From Bacillota bacterium (lineage in GTDB: Bacteria; Bacillota; Clostridia; Acetivibrionales; DTU013): DNA of 25,298 bases. The stretch is taken from contig JAEYOM010000006.1 in the NCBI GenBank assembly GCA_023411715.1, positions 1-25,298 of the forward strand, in the 5' to 3' direction. Shown here piece after piece: positions 1-8,479 of the stretch; within the stretch, counting starts at the first letter, position 1, and every line of letters begins with the position of its first letter. A model generated the notes under the pieces. It worked only from the letters and a program-made list of their open reading frames with translations. It was not told the origin of the DNA and searched no databases. The position numbers and the translations under genes are program-made.

Positions 1-989
1 CATTGATCCAGTCTGAATCTGGGATTCCATTGCAAGTCGCCGAAGGATTTTTTGGCTTCCTCCAATCCAAGATATTTGTACAAATTGTAATAAGAAAGCG
101 CCGCTCCAATATCGATAAAATTCGGACACGGCTGGCAATAACCACAGCCTGTGCACCTGGGTTCCTCATTTGAAATGATTTTTTTAACCTTCTCAACAAT
201 AAAATCCGTTGATAAAGGATTGGCTTCATACTCCTTTTTCATTCTGACTGCATATTCGATTTCCTCAACAGACGTAAAGCCCACCAGAATACTTACATTA
301 TCCAGTGAAAGAAGGTATTTGAAAGCCAATTCCCTGATTCTTTCGTCTGCGGCCAGAAAGCCTCCGCCCAAAGGATTCATAGCCAATACTTTTATATTTT
401 TGTCCCTGCAATACTCAACCGCCTTCAGCCTTGTCCTGTTAAGTACGTTAAGCGGCAGCGTCACCGTCTCAAAAAGCCCTGTTTGCAGAAAGTCAATGAT
501 GGCGTCTGCATCGGCATGTGTCGTTATGCCGAGATGTCTGACCCGCCCCGCCTCCTTTTCTCTCAGAAAGCCCTCATACCATCCGTCTTTAATAAATGCC
601 TCATCAAACAGCACTCTGTTGTGGCAGATCCATAGATGATAAAAGTCCACAGAATCCATATTAAGCCGTTTCAACGACTGTTGAAAAACCAGTCTGAACT
701 GCTCTTTACTTCTTACTCCAAAGCCCTTGCTCCGTTCAAACTCACCAAGTTCAAGTCCTCCATTACTGGTGGCGCATTTTGTCGAGACCATTACCCTATC
801 TCTGTAATCTTTGTAATTCAGCGCTTTTCCTACCCAGGCTTCCGAATTCTCCCGTTCGTTATTCAGCCTGTACAAAGGGGCCGTATCAATATAATTAAAG
901 CCTGCATCTATTGCCTTTCTGATTAATTCAACTGCTGATTCGCAATCCTTCAGACGCATTGATCCGATGATAATCTTGTTCAGTTCCAT
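1..989 (-). CDS. Aldo/keto reductase with C-terminal 4Fe-4S motif (3' end cut by window)
   Basis: An NAD(P)H-dependent oxidoreductase of the aldo/keto reductase family, in the subgroup with a ferredoxin-like tail. The frame opens with ATG at 989 (MELNKIIIGSMRLKD) and stays open to base 1, so about 329 codons are visible and the stop lies outside. The usual active-site residues D35, Y40 (YIDTAPLY) and K71 (STKC) are present. Near the C-terminus, from C279, a CTGCGYCQPCP cluster matches a 4Fe-4S site. The position normally held by the fourth tetrad residue, His, reads DFYHLW: Trp sits where the family has His, with a His two residues earlier. It starts 8 bp after the esterase stop, so co-transcription is likely. 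Family assignment is secure; the substrate is unknown. Confidence 0.88.
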   Translation of the reverse strand, partial: MELNKIIIGSMRLKDCESAVELIRKAIDAGFNYIDTAPLYRLNNERENSEAWVGKALNYKDYRDRVMVSTKCATSNGGLELGEFERSKGFGVRSKEQFRLVFQQSLKRLNMDSVDFYHLWICHNRVLFDEAFIKDGWYEGFLREKEAGRVRHLGITTHADADAIIDFLQTGLFETVTLPLNVLNRTRLKAVEYCRDKNIKVLAMNPLGGGFLAADERIRELAFKYLLSLDNVSILVGFTSVEEIEYAVRMKKEYEANPLSTDFIVEKVKKIISNEEPRCTGCGYCQPCPNFIDIGAALSYYNLYKYLGLEEAKKSFGDLQWNPRFRLDQ

Positions 990-997
990 AGTATACC

Positions 998-1780
998 TCA
1001 CTTAAGCTCTTTTTGATTTATTGGCAGCCATTCCAGAACACGCCGGATCTTTAGATCCCAATATCCCCATTCATGCTCGCCAGGCTCTTCTTCATATGTA
1101 AGATCCAGCGGCAGCTTCCTGCAGAAATTGAAGAATTTCTGATTCTCCTTGTTAAGAGAATCCTCCGTACCGCAGCATTGATACAGTTTTGGCTTCAAGC
1201 CTTCCGATCCGGCCAAGGCTTCAGCCAAATAAAAAAGATCATTCTCACTGCCCTTCATTTTTTTACTGTCACCAAAAATGTTCTGCAGCTCTCCGTGCAG
1301 ATCCGCATCCAAATTGCTTAATTCAAAACACCCCGATAAGCTCGCCGCAGCGCAGAACTTATCCGGGCATCGTAAACCAAGTTTGAATGCGCCATACCCT
1401 CCCATTGAAAGACCGGCAACAAAATTATCCTCTCTTGCATCTGATAAATGGAAAAAGGATCTTGCCAGCATGGGTAATTCTTCACTGATAAAGGTCCAAT
1501 ACCGGTATCCGCATGTCATATCCGTATAAAAACTCCTGTTTACAGCCGGCATGACGACGGCAATTCCGAGGTGAGCCACGTAGCGCTCAATAGAAGTCCT
1601 TCTCAGCCAAATTGTGTGATCGTCGGATAAGCCATGGAGTAAATATAATACAGGATGTTTTCCCGTGTGAGTTTTGCCTTGCATACCGATTTGCGTATTG
1701 GTTGCCTGGGGTAGAATTACGTACATTGATGTGGATATACCCAATACCTCGGAGAAAAAATCACAATGAATCAAAGCCAT
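998..1780 (-). CDS. Esterase D / tributyrin-esterase-like alpha/beta hydrolase
   Basis: A cytoplasmic serine esterase of the PF00756 type, probably acting on acyl or acetyl esters; there is no signal peptide. The nucleophile elbow GLSMGGYGA puts the catalytic Ser at residue 125. Asp207 (CGTEDS) and His236 (PGEHEW) are likely triad partners, and LLHGLSDD provides the oxyanion region. The start is taken at 1780 (MALIHCDFFSEVLG), since GGGGGTG lies 7 bp before it. An in-frame ATG at 1795 would add five residues but has no ribosome site. At 260 residues the length is normal for the family. It sits between the YitT gene and the aldo/keto reductase on the same strand. Acetyl-xylan or other carbohydrate deacetylation would fit the sugar locus upstream, but this is inference only. 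Confidence 0.85.
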   Translation of the reverse strand: MALIHCDFFSEVLGISTSMYVILPQATNTQIGMQGKTHTGKHPVLYLLHGLSDDHTIWLRRTSIERYVAHLGIAVVMPAVNRSFYTDMTCGYRYWTFISEELPMLARSFFHLSDAREDNFVAGLSMGGYGAFKLGLRCPDKFCAAASLSGCFELSNLDADLHGELQNIFGDSKKMKGSENDLFYLAEALAGSEGLKPKLYQCCGTEDSLNKENQKFFNFCRKLPLDLTYEEEPGEHEWGYWDLKIRRVLEWLPINQKELK

Positions 1781-1831
1781 TTTAAGCACCCCCATTTCAA
1801 TTTTTTAATTCGACTTATTACACCGGTTGGT

Positions 1832-2680
1832 TTATTGTCGGAAACTCCCTCCCAGGACCTCATTCACCCGTGTTTCGAATACAAATGCCCGAGAATCCGC
1901 CGCATTTATAATCTCCATGACTTTACAGGCTTCTCTCGGCTTGACTATAGCAATAATGATATTCTTCTCCTTACCATGGAACATCCCTGTTCCTTTTAGA
2001 TTTGTAGCTCCGGAAATATGGTTTGAATGCAGCGTTTTTGTTATTACCTTTATATCTTTTTCCGTAATAATGACACAGGCAGTTTTATATTTTAGGTTAT
2101 CCAATATATAATCTGCCACAAACGAACATACCGTCAAAGCCAATATGGCGTACAAGCCTGCTTCAATCTCCTTAAATACGATCATTGACGCCACTACCAC
2201 AAGCCCATCTATCGCAAGCATCAGCTTTCCAATGCTGGAGGACTTGTACTTTTCAAGCAACAAACGTGCAACTAAATCAGTCCCGCCGGCAACACAATCA
2301 CTAAGCATCATAAAAACAATTCCAAGTCCATACAGAACGCCTCCGAAAATTGCTGCCAACAGTTTATTGGTCGTAAATAAAGGCAACCCTGAGGTGGTAT
2401 AAACAAATACTGCATATACAGCGCATCCAATGAGATTTACCGCATTGTACTTCCAGCCCTTAACTTTGATACTATAAATAAACACGGGAATATTCATAAG
2501 AATAATGATTGTGCCAATAGGAACAGAAACCAAATAGTTAATAATTGTTGCTATTCCTCCGAATTTTCCCGCCGCAATATTATTTCCCACAAAAAAAAGA
2601 TTAAGCCCTAGAGCATATACCAAATTACCTGCGATAATATAGAAAGCACGCAGGATTTTTTCGTTTTTAAAAATATTCAT
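1832..2680 (-). CDS. YitT family membrane protein (DUF161 + DUF2179)
   Basis: An integral membrane protein of the YitT family, whose biochemical role is not established. The first roughly 195 residues hold five or six hydrophobic helices (about 12-32, 42-65, 77-95, 105-128 and 152-190) with the family-typical SDCVAGGTDLVARLL stretch. Residues from about 200 to the end form a soluble DUF2179-type domain, KYKTACVIITEKDI through FVFETRVNEVLGG. The ATG at 2680 is preferred, with GGGAAGAG just upstream; a TTG one codon earlier is also open. At 282 residues the length is usual. It lies 12 bp after the MBL hydrolase stop and is probably in the same transcript. Family call firm, function unknown. Confidence 0.88.
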   Translation of the reverse strand: MNIFKNEKILRAFYIIAGNLVYALGLNLFFVGNNIAAGKFGGIATIINYLVSVPIGTIIILMNIPVFIYSIKVKGWKYNAVNLIGCAVYAVFVYTTSGLPLFTTNKLLAAIFGGVLYGLGIVFMMLSDCVAGGTDLVARLLLEKYKSSSIGKLMLAIDGLVVVASMIVFKEIEAGLYAILALTVCSFVADYILDNLKYKTACVIITEKDIKVITKTLHSNHISGATNLKGTGMFHGKEKNIIIAIVKPREACKVMEIINAADSRAFVFETRVNEVLGGSFRQ

Positions 2681-2692
2681 CAATTCTCTTCC

Positions 2693-3508
2693 CTATTCTG
2701 TTATGTGTGCAGGATTGAATATGATTTGACACCCGGTACTGCCCGCAAGCAACCCATCTCCCGCACCTGTATTAATTGGCGTGCCTTTCCTCTCTTTAAG
2801 AACCAGTTCCAATAAGCCCGTGAGTTCCTTCAAAAAGCTGACAGGCTTGTGCGCATTTTTATGTCCTGTATATATTTGATCAAATTCACTTTTTCTGCAA
2901 TTGAGCTTTTGAATAGTTTCATTATATCGCCGAATGCTGGCAGACTCGGGCAGATGCAGCCAGGCTCGTTCTATAACACCGTCTCCGGAAAAAAGGATAC
3001 GGGCTTGTTTACAAATAAGCCCTATACTCCCTTGGGTATGTCCGCAAAGGTCAACCGTTTCGAGTGAGAATCCTCCCAGATTAAACACCATTCCAGGATA
3101 AATTGAAGCCGTTTTAGGCGGCTTGGAACGGAGCCACTGTTCAATTTGAGTATCACTCATCCTGAATCTTTCCTGCATATGATGTTTCACATCCTGCCTG
3201 TATCTCGCGCCATAAAGCTCTGCCACAGGTATATCCCTGTCGTTCAGATATACTTTATCGAAATACCCTGCGCCCAGAAAGTGGTCGGGGTGTCCATGAG
3301 TACAGATTGTAACAAGCGGTTTGTCCGTCAGCTTTCTAACAGCTTCGTAAAGGTTAAAGCTTCCGTAGCCGGTATCAATAACCGCTGCACTTTCGGTACC
3401 GATCAGTACATAAATGCAAACATCGGACTCCTCTATGATATAAATATTACGTGCAATCTCCTGCAATCCATATTGCTTCTCTTCCAACTTAAATACCCCC
3501 TCATTCAT
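2693..3508 (-). CDS. MBL-fold metallo-hydrolase
   Basis: A metallo-beta-lactamase-fold hydrolase with a complete dinuclear metal site: H71-G-H73-P-D75-H76 in THGHPDHFLGAG, H157 in LCGHTQG, D176 in FSGDG and H216 in YTGHKN. The fold covers roughly residues 15-220. The C-terminal 50 residues, ending GCQIIFNPAHITE, are an extension of the kind seen in glyoxalase-II-like and related proteins. No signal peptide is present, so it should be cytoplasmic. The ATG at 3508 is used. A TTG at 3487 follows GAGGGGG at good spacing and would drop seven residues; I cannot decide between them. It begins 12 bp after the M20 peptidase stop. The substrate is not predictable from sequence alone. Confidence 0.87.
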   Translation of the reverse strand: MNEGVFKLEEKQYGLQEIARNIYIIEESDVCIYVLIGTESAAVIDTGYGSFNLYEAVRKLTDKPLVTICTHGHPDHFLGAGYFDKVYLNDRDIPVAELYGARYRQDVKHHMQERFRMSDTQIEQWLRSKPPKTASIYPGMVFNLGGFSLETVDLCGHTQGSIGLICKQARILFSGDGVIERAWLHLPESASIRRYNETIQKLNCRKSEFDQIYTGHKNAHKPVSFLKELTGLLELVLKERKGTPINTGAGDGLLAGSTGCQIIFNPAHITE

Positions 3509-3520
3509 ATGCCGGTTTCA

Positions 3521-4819
3521 TCACACGCGTGATGAATACCTTCGCATTAGTTCCTGATAAAATACAACGCCCGTTTCAAGCGCAGACAGAGGAATTCTTT
3601 CATTTATCCCGTGCATGCAGCTTTTTTCTTCCGGAGTTAACCTTACAGGTACAAAGCGTAATATGTTTTTTGAAATCCCCGAATAATGCTTGGCATCACT
3701 ACCGCCCAGCATCATGTTCGGACACGGTGCCGCATCGGGAAACACCACCGAGATGATCTCTCTTACAAGCATTGCGTCACTGCTGTCCCATTGCGAGACG
3801 TCAGACGGCTCATTGCCTTTCAAAATGCTTGCTGAAACTCCGTAAGGCGCAGTAATTTCCAGTATTCGTCCAAGCATGTCTCCAACCGTATCGCCGGGCA
3901 ACAGCCGGCAGTTCAGTACCGCAGTTGCCTGCTGCGGCAGTATATTGGGCGCTGCGCTTCCCTTAGCCATCGTGAAGGCAACCGTTGATCGAAGCATCGC
4001 GCTTCCGCCGCTGGTTTTTTGAAGCTGCCGGATTATTTCCGACTCGCCGGCTAGTGGAGAATGTACGTGAAACAATTGTCTTACGATCTCGGTGACCTTC
4101 GTCTGAGCAGGCATATCCTCGGCACAGCACGCGGCTGCAGTAACACGGTTCAAGGCGCTTTTCCCGTAAGGTGAACTGCTATGTCCTCCTTTAGATACCG
4201 CTGTCAATAAAATGTCCGCATAACCTTTCTCACACAGTGAAACAAAGGAGTAATAACCGGGACTTTCAAATATCGTCCCCTCAAAAACGCCTCCGCCCTC
4301 ATCCATAACCAATCCGGCGCAAATGCTTTTTTGCTCCAGGTATTTTACGATTTCCTGCGCTCCGGAAGGATTTGCCATTGTCTCTTCATTATGTCCATAG
4401 CAAAGATAGATATCCTGTTGAGGGCAAAAGCCGGTTTTAAGCAGCCTTTCTGCAGCTTCAAGCTGAAAGACGATCTGGTGCTTGTCATCTATTGCGCCCC
4501 GTCCCCAGATATATTTATCATCAACAAATCCTTCGAACGGCGGATGCGTCCATAACTGCGGTTCTTCCGCCGGAACCACGTCCATATGGGCCAACAGCAG
4601 CAGCGGAGCATCGCTTTTTTTCCCTTTCCAGTGAAAAACCAGGCTGGCCTCTGAAATAACCGTACAGGTAAGGTATTTGTGAACAAGAGGAAAACCTCTT
4701 TTTAGATAATCACGAAACTGTAAAAACTTTTTTTGAGAAAAACCTTTTTCTGCAGTTGTTTCAATTTGAATAGCCATACTTAACTTTTTCGCAAGTTGAG
4801 CTGTTAATTCAATATCCAG
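3521..4819 (-). CDS. M20 family metallopeptidase, probable CTG start
   Basis: A zinc-dependent M20 amidohydrolase/carboxypeptidase, closest in look to the carboxypeptidase S / PM20D1 branch. Numbered from the ATG at 4777, key residues are H64 and D66 (LAHMDVV), the bridging D97 (GRGAIDDK), the base pair E131-E132 (GHNEET), D159 (VMDEGG) and a late metal His (GGSDAKHYSG). The dimerisation insert lies between the two catalytic halves. The ATG at 4777 has no ribosome site. The frame continues upstream as LDIELTAQLAKKLS, which is the family's usual N-terminal helix, and the only start-like codon there is CTG at 4819, five bases after GGAGGGG. This gives 432 residues. It follows the permease operon by about 42 bp. 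Peptide or acyl-amino-acid substrate unknown. Confidence 0.86.
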   Translation of the reverse strand: MDIELTAQLAKKLSMAIQIETTAEKGFSQKKFLQFRDYLKRGFPLVHKYLTCTVISEASLVFHWKGKKSDAPLLLLAHMDVVPAEEPQLWTHPPFEGFVDDKYIWGRGAIDDKHQIVFQLEAAERLLKTGFCPQQDIYLCYGHNEETMANPSGAQEIVKYLEQKSICAGLVMDEGGGVFEGTIFESPGYYSFVSLCEKGYADILLTAVSKGGHSSSPYGKSALNRVTAAACCAEDMPAQTKVTEIVRQLFHVHSPLAGESEIIRQLQKTSGGSAMLRSTVAFTMAKGSAAPNILPQQATAVLNCRLLPGDTVGDMLGRILEITAPYGVSASILKGNEPSDVSQWDSSDAMLVREIISVVFPDAAPCPNMMLGGSDAKHYSGISKNILRFVPVRLTPEEKSCMHGINERIPLSALETGVVFYQELMRRYSSRV

Positions 4820-4824
4820 TTTAA

Positions 4825-4831
4825 CCCCTCC
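4825..4831 (-). promoter_or_regulatory. Ribosome binding site that supports a CTG start
   Basis: On the minus strand GGAGGGG is followed by TTAAA and then CTG at 4819. No ATG, GTG or TTG lies in frame between the upstream stop and the ATG at 4777. The site is far too distant (47 bp) to serve that ATG. Confidence 0.6.
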
Positions 4832-4861
4832 ACCATTCTGCTTAAATTAAGTCACTGCGTT

Positions 4862-5761
4862 TCAACCCTTTACCGCGCCAATTGTCATTCCCTTTACAAA
4901 ATACTTCTGAAAGAACGGGAAAATAATCATAATCGGTATAATTCCCAGCACGGCAATAGCCATTCTGATAGAAACGCTCGGGATACTTGATATATTGCTG
5001 GTATTTATGCCGGCGGCTGTTGTTCGTGAAAGCAAGAATTGAATATCCGACAGGATCCTGCTGAGCAGAACCTGGATACTGAACAAGTTGGGATCAGTTA
5101 CATAATAAAGTCCGTTTATCCAGTCGTTCCAATACGCAAGTCCTGTAAAAAGGCCTATTGTGGCCATGATCGGAAGTGACAGCGGAAGTATGATCTTTGA
5201 AAATATTTTAAATTCTCCGGCGCTGTCAATTTGTGCAGCTTCAATTAGCTCCTTTGGGATATTCGTGCTGAAGTAATTCTTCATTAAAAGTACGTTGAAT
5301 GCATTCATAAGAAGACTCGGGACAATCAATGCCAGTATCGTATTTTTTATATTAAATACCCTTGCCCACATCAAATAGGATGGAACCAACCCGCCATTAA
5401 ACAACATTGTAAAATATATTATAAAGGAAAAGAGATTCCTCTTATTAAAATCTTTCCTCGAAAGAGGGTAAGCAAGCATGGTGGAAAGGATCAGCCCCAC
5501 TGACGTGCCTACGACCGTAATAAAAATAGTTATAAAGTAAGAACGAAAAATCGTATTCGCTTTTCTGAAAATATACAAATAGGCTTCCAGGCTGAACTCC
5601 TGGGGGATAAATTTATAACCGTTCAACACCAGAGATTTTTCCGAGGCGATTGATGACATGAACAGGATCACGAATGGTATTAAGATTAAAATTACAACTA
5701 AAAGCAGTACAATATTCAAAACGGATTGGAAAACAACATCTTCGTTCTTTTTTATTTTCAT
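4862..5761 (-). CDS. Carbohydrate ABC transporter permease (LplC/YtcP type)
   Basis: One of the two inner-membrane permease subunits of a CUT1-class sugar importer. It has about six transmembrane helices, the first at roughly residues 13-35. The EAA loop that contacts the ATPase is seen as ELIEAAQIDSAGEFKIFSKI, followed by LPLSLPIMATIGLF. The C-terminus KYFVKGMTIGAVKG is typical of the LplC/YtcP group. The ATG at 5761 follows AAGGGGAT. It lies 15 bp after the partner permease, so the two are translated from one message. No ATPase gene accompanies them; relatives share an unlinked MsmX-type ATPase (established for the family, not shown here). Substrate probably an oligosaccharide, given the phosphorylase-like enzyme upstream. 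Confidence 0.93.
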   Translation of the reverse strand: MKIKKNEDVVFQSVLNIVLLLVVILILIPFVILFMSSIASEKSLVLNGYKFIPQEFSLEAYLYIFRKANTIFRSYFITIFITVVGTSVGLILSTMLAYPLSRKDFNKRNLFSFIIYFTMLFNGGLVPSYLMWARVFNIKNTILALIVPSLLMNAFNVLLMKNYFSTNIPKELIEAAQIDSAGEFKIFSKIILPLSLPIMATIGLFTGLAYWNDWINGLYYVTDPNLFSIQVLLSRILSDIQFLLSRTTAAGINTSNISSIPSVSIRMAIAVLGIIPIMIIFPFFQKYFVKGMTIGAVKG

Positions 5762-5776
5762 TTTTCTAGATCCCCT

Positions 5777-6700
5777 TTAAAACAGCGAATTTTCACTGTC
5801 AAATTTTCTAACTATAAAATTCGCCAGCAAAACCAGTATAAAACCTACTAAAGACTGATAAACGCCTGCAGCCGATGACATTGCAATGTTATTCTGCTGC
5901 ATAAGTCCACGGTAAACGTAAGTATCCAGTGTGCTTGTCACTGAAAACAGCATTCCTGAATCCAACGGGACCTGATAAAACAAGCCGAAATCGGAATAGA
6001 ATATTGTACCGATGCTCATAAGCACTAAAATAACAACAGTCGGCTTTATCAGCGGCAATGTAATAGTTCTTATCTGTGTCCACTTCGATGCTCCATCTAT
6101 CATGGCTGATTCGTAATATGATTTATCAATTCCCACAACAGATGATAAATAGATAATGGCTGAAAACCCTACATTCCTCCATTCGTTTACGGAAATCAGA
6201 ATAAATGGCCAAAATTTCGGGGTACTATACCATGGTATTTCTTCAATCCCCAGCAAAGGCAGCAGTGTTTTATTAAAATAACCGTTTTCGGCGCTTAAAA
6301 ATGCATATACAAGATAGCTCACTATTACCATTGAAACAAGAGACGGCAGTAATAGTACTGTCTGATAAATACTTGCAAGCTTTCTGGATGCAAGCTCATT
6401 AAGAAATATTGCCAGAATAATTCCCAAAGTATTCCCGATAATAATAAATGCAATGTTATAAAGCAGAGTATTTCGTGTAATAACAAAGGCATCAGAGGTC
6501 CGGAATAAAAATTCAAAATTTCTCAGCCCGATCCAGTCGCTCTTGAAAATCCCTTTTGAATAGTTAATTGACTTGAACGCAATGAATATTCCCGCCATCG
6601 GTATGTAATTGTTTATAAGCAAATATAAAAGTCCGGGCGCCATCATCAAGTACATGTATATATTTGTTTTATTCTTTTTAATAGCATGCTCTTTAAGCAT
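5777..6700 (-). CDS. Sugar ABC transporter permease (LplB/YteP type)
   Basis: The partner permease of the CUT1-type importer. It has six predicted transmembrane helices: an N-terminal one at about residues 14-36 (MYLMMAPGLLYLLINNYIPM), and later ones around 78-100, 112-137, 165-185, 215-240 and 275-297. The EAA loop reads YYESAMIDGASKWTQIRTIT followed by LPLIKPTVV. The length of 307 residues is normal. ATG at 6700 is preceded by AAGGAG. The gap to the solute-binding protein contains a stem-loop that may lower permease expression relative to the binding protein. It would pair with the downstream LplC-type subunit. Confidence 0.93.
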   Translation of the reverse strand: MLKEHAIKKNKTNIYMYLMMAPGLLYLLINNYIPMAGIFIAFKSINYSKGIFKSDWIGLRNFEFLFRTSDAFVITRNTLLYNIAFIIIGNTLGIILAIFLNELASRKLASIYQTVLLLPSLVSMVIVSYLVYAFLSAENGYFNKTLLPLLGIEEIPWYSTPKFWPFILISVNEWRNVGFSAIIYLSSVVGIDKSYYESAMIDGASKWTQIRTITLPLIKPTVVILVLMSIGTIFYSDFGLFYQVPLDSGMLFSVTSTLDTYVYRGLMQQNNIAMSSAAGVYQSLVGFILVLLANFIVRKFDSENSLF

Positions 6701-6727
6701 CGAATTTCTCCTTGTTCACATAATAAG

Positions 6728-6781
6728 CAAGCCTGCCAAAGCCCGGTTTTCATTCGTTCACCCTGATCTTTGACAGGCTTG
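6728..6781 (-). terminator. Intercistronic stem-loop between binding protein and permease genes
   Basis: CAAGCCTGCCAAAG at 6728-6741 pairs with CTTTGACAGGCTTG at 6768-6781: 14 bp with one mismatch, loop 26 bases. It begins 13 bp past the binding-protein stop. The transcript after the hairpin is not a clean U-run, so it is more likely a partial terminator or an mRNA-stabilising hairpin than a full stop. Confidence 0.55.
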
Positions 6782-6793
6782 TGCTTACCGCTG

Positions 6794-8356
6794 CTATTTC
6801 TTGTTTTCAGCAGCCCATGCGTTAAGCTGTTTTTGCTTCTCAGCTATAACCTCTTCAACCCCTGCATCTTTCAATTTTTTAATGAAATTCGGAAGTTCAA
6901 CAGCCGGATCGACGCTTCCGCATTCCAGAGCTCTCTGATACTGGCTTACCACGTTAGTGACAGCAGTATATTGTGATTGCACGGGAGACATATCGAAAGA
7001 GAAACCAAACGCTTTTGATAATTCAGCAGAGTCATTCTGTTTAACCCTCTGCGCAAAATAGTCTGCACTGTGTCCTGAATCCTTAAAGGAATATTGCAAC
7101 GCCGTATTTCCGAACATCCAGTTGAACGGCAGATCGTATCCCCTGCTTGCCGCTTCTTCCGGTGTAAATGAGATAGTACCGTCATCTTCCTTTACAAAGT
7201 TTTTCCCTTCCACACCCCAGTAAAGAGTATTTACAGCTTCAGCATCCTTGTACATCAGGTTGAGCCACTTCATTGCCGCCTCAGGGTGTTTGCTCTGCGA
7301 GCTGATTCCCGAGCTGTAGAAGCCCACGGAAGAACTGATCACCGGTTTATTCAGAGCTTTGACCAGCGTCTGCTGTCCCTGTTGAGTTAAGCCGGCATGA
7401 TGGTATGCTTTTTCAATTGTATCCAGTACATCTATATAGAAATAGGAGAAGACTTTCCCCTCATTGTACATAACACTTCCGCTTTCAGTAGTCGTCGCCG
7501 CATCCTTAAGAATATAGCCCTTCTTGTACCATTCCCTCAGCGTATAAACCAAATCCTTATACTCTTCAGTCTCAAACAGATTTACAAGGTTGAAGCTATC
7601 ATTGCCGAGCAAAACCCCAATACTGTCTCCCAGCATATCAATCTTATCGATTTTATCCCCCAATGCGTAGCTGGACAGCAGGTTGCCGTTGTTGGGCGCG
7701 ATGCAGACCATCCCGGGTTCATTTTGCTTTATAACATCAAATATTTTTGCCAGATCTTTATAGCTTTTTACATCATCCAGGTTCAGATTATACTTTTTAA
7801 GCAGGTCTTCTCTCATTGCAATTGCCGCAGGATAGACCTTTGATCCATTAAAAGGAACCGCATAGGTCTCTCCGTTCAAATTGCCGTATTGAATAAGACT
7901 TCCCAGTGATTCGGTAATAGCCTGTCCTTCACTTGCCAGCAAATCATTAAGCGGCATAAGCTGATTCTGGGTTATCATGGAGTTCACGGAAGTTCCAAAA
8001 GGCAGGAAGAACAGATCAAGAGCTTCACCGCCGGCCATCATTACATTAAGCTGCTGAGAATATGTTGAAACGTTGATTATCATTATATCCGCTTCAACAT
8101 TTATCTTGTTTCTGGTTATTTCCTTTAACTTGTTCGTTACCGCCTCCTGATCACGCGCCTGTTCCCCCCAGCCTACAGAAGCGAAGACAATTTTCTCTGT
8201 TTCCGCCGGCTTAGCTCTCGTTGTACTTGCCTGATTGTCCGACACAGCTGTGCTTTCGGACGGCGCAGCTGCATTATTGCCGCCGCAGGCAGTCAACAGC
8301 ATGGCCATAACCGTCAGCAGACAGGTCACCTTCAAAAACCCTCTAAACATTTTCAT
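6794..8356 (-). CDS. Extracellular sugar-binding lipoprotein of ABC importer
   Basis: The solute-binding lipoprotein of the sugar importer. A signal peptide with a lipobox is clear (MAMLLTAC, lipidated Cys24), followed by a low-complexity Ala/Ser/Thr/Asn linker to about residue 50. The mature part (TEKIVFASVGWGEQARD onward) has the layout of extracellular solute-binding family 1 / LplA-YtcQ proteins, including DLFFLPFGTS in the first lobe and KHPEAAMKWLNLMYKD in the second. It is 520 residues, normal for this group. The start at 8356 is preceded by GAGGAGG. It lies 123 bp after the response regulator; I see no convincing promoter in that gap, although separate transcription is plausible. It acts at the outer face of the membrane; its ligand is unknown but probably an oligosaccharide. 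Confidence 0.93.
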   Translation of the reverse strand: MKMFRGFLKVTCLLTVMAMLLTACGGNNAAAPSESTAVSDNQASTTRAKPAETEKIVFASVGWGEQARDQEAVTNKLKEITRNKINVEADIMIINVSTYSQQLNVMMAGGEALDLFFLPFGTSVNSMITQNQLMPLNDLLASEGQAITESLGSLIQYGNLNGETYAVPFNGSKVYPAAIAMREDLLKKYNLNLDDVKSYKDLAKIFDVIKQNEPGMVCIAPNNGNLLSSYALGDKIDKIDMLGDSIGVLLGNDSFNLVNLFETEEYKDLVYTLREWYKKGYILKDAATTTESGSVMYNEGKVFSYFYIDVLDTIEKAYHHAGLTQQGQQTLVKALNKPVISSSVGFYSSGISSQSKHPEAAMKWLNLMYKDAEAVNTLYWGVEGKNFVKEDDGTISFTPEEAASRGYDLPFNWMFGNTALQYSFKDSGHSADYFAQRVKQNDSAELSKAFGFSFDMSPVQSQYTAVTNVVSQYQRALECGSVDPAVELPNFIKKLKDAGVEEVIAEKQKQLNAWAAENKK

Positions 8357-8479
8357 AAGTCTTTCCTCCTCAATGTACGGATTATTTACTAATCAAATCT
8401 TATTGTTTTTCAGGTATGATATCTTCAAGAAAACTGACTTCGTTTTTCAATTTAATGACGTGCTTAAGAAATGATTTTA

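Noticed and set aside
151..639. Plus-strand open frame of 162 codons
   Set aside because: Opposite the aldo/keto reductase, whose frame carries the family motifs on the minus strand.
8357..8479. Promoter or catabolite-repression (cre) site before the binding-protein gene
   Set aside because: No -35/-10 pair with good spacing and no match to the cre consensus could be found by eye; TGACTTCGTTTTTCA has the wrong spacing.
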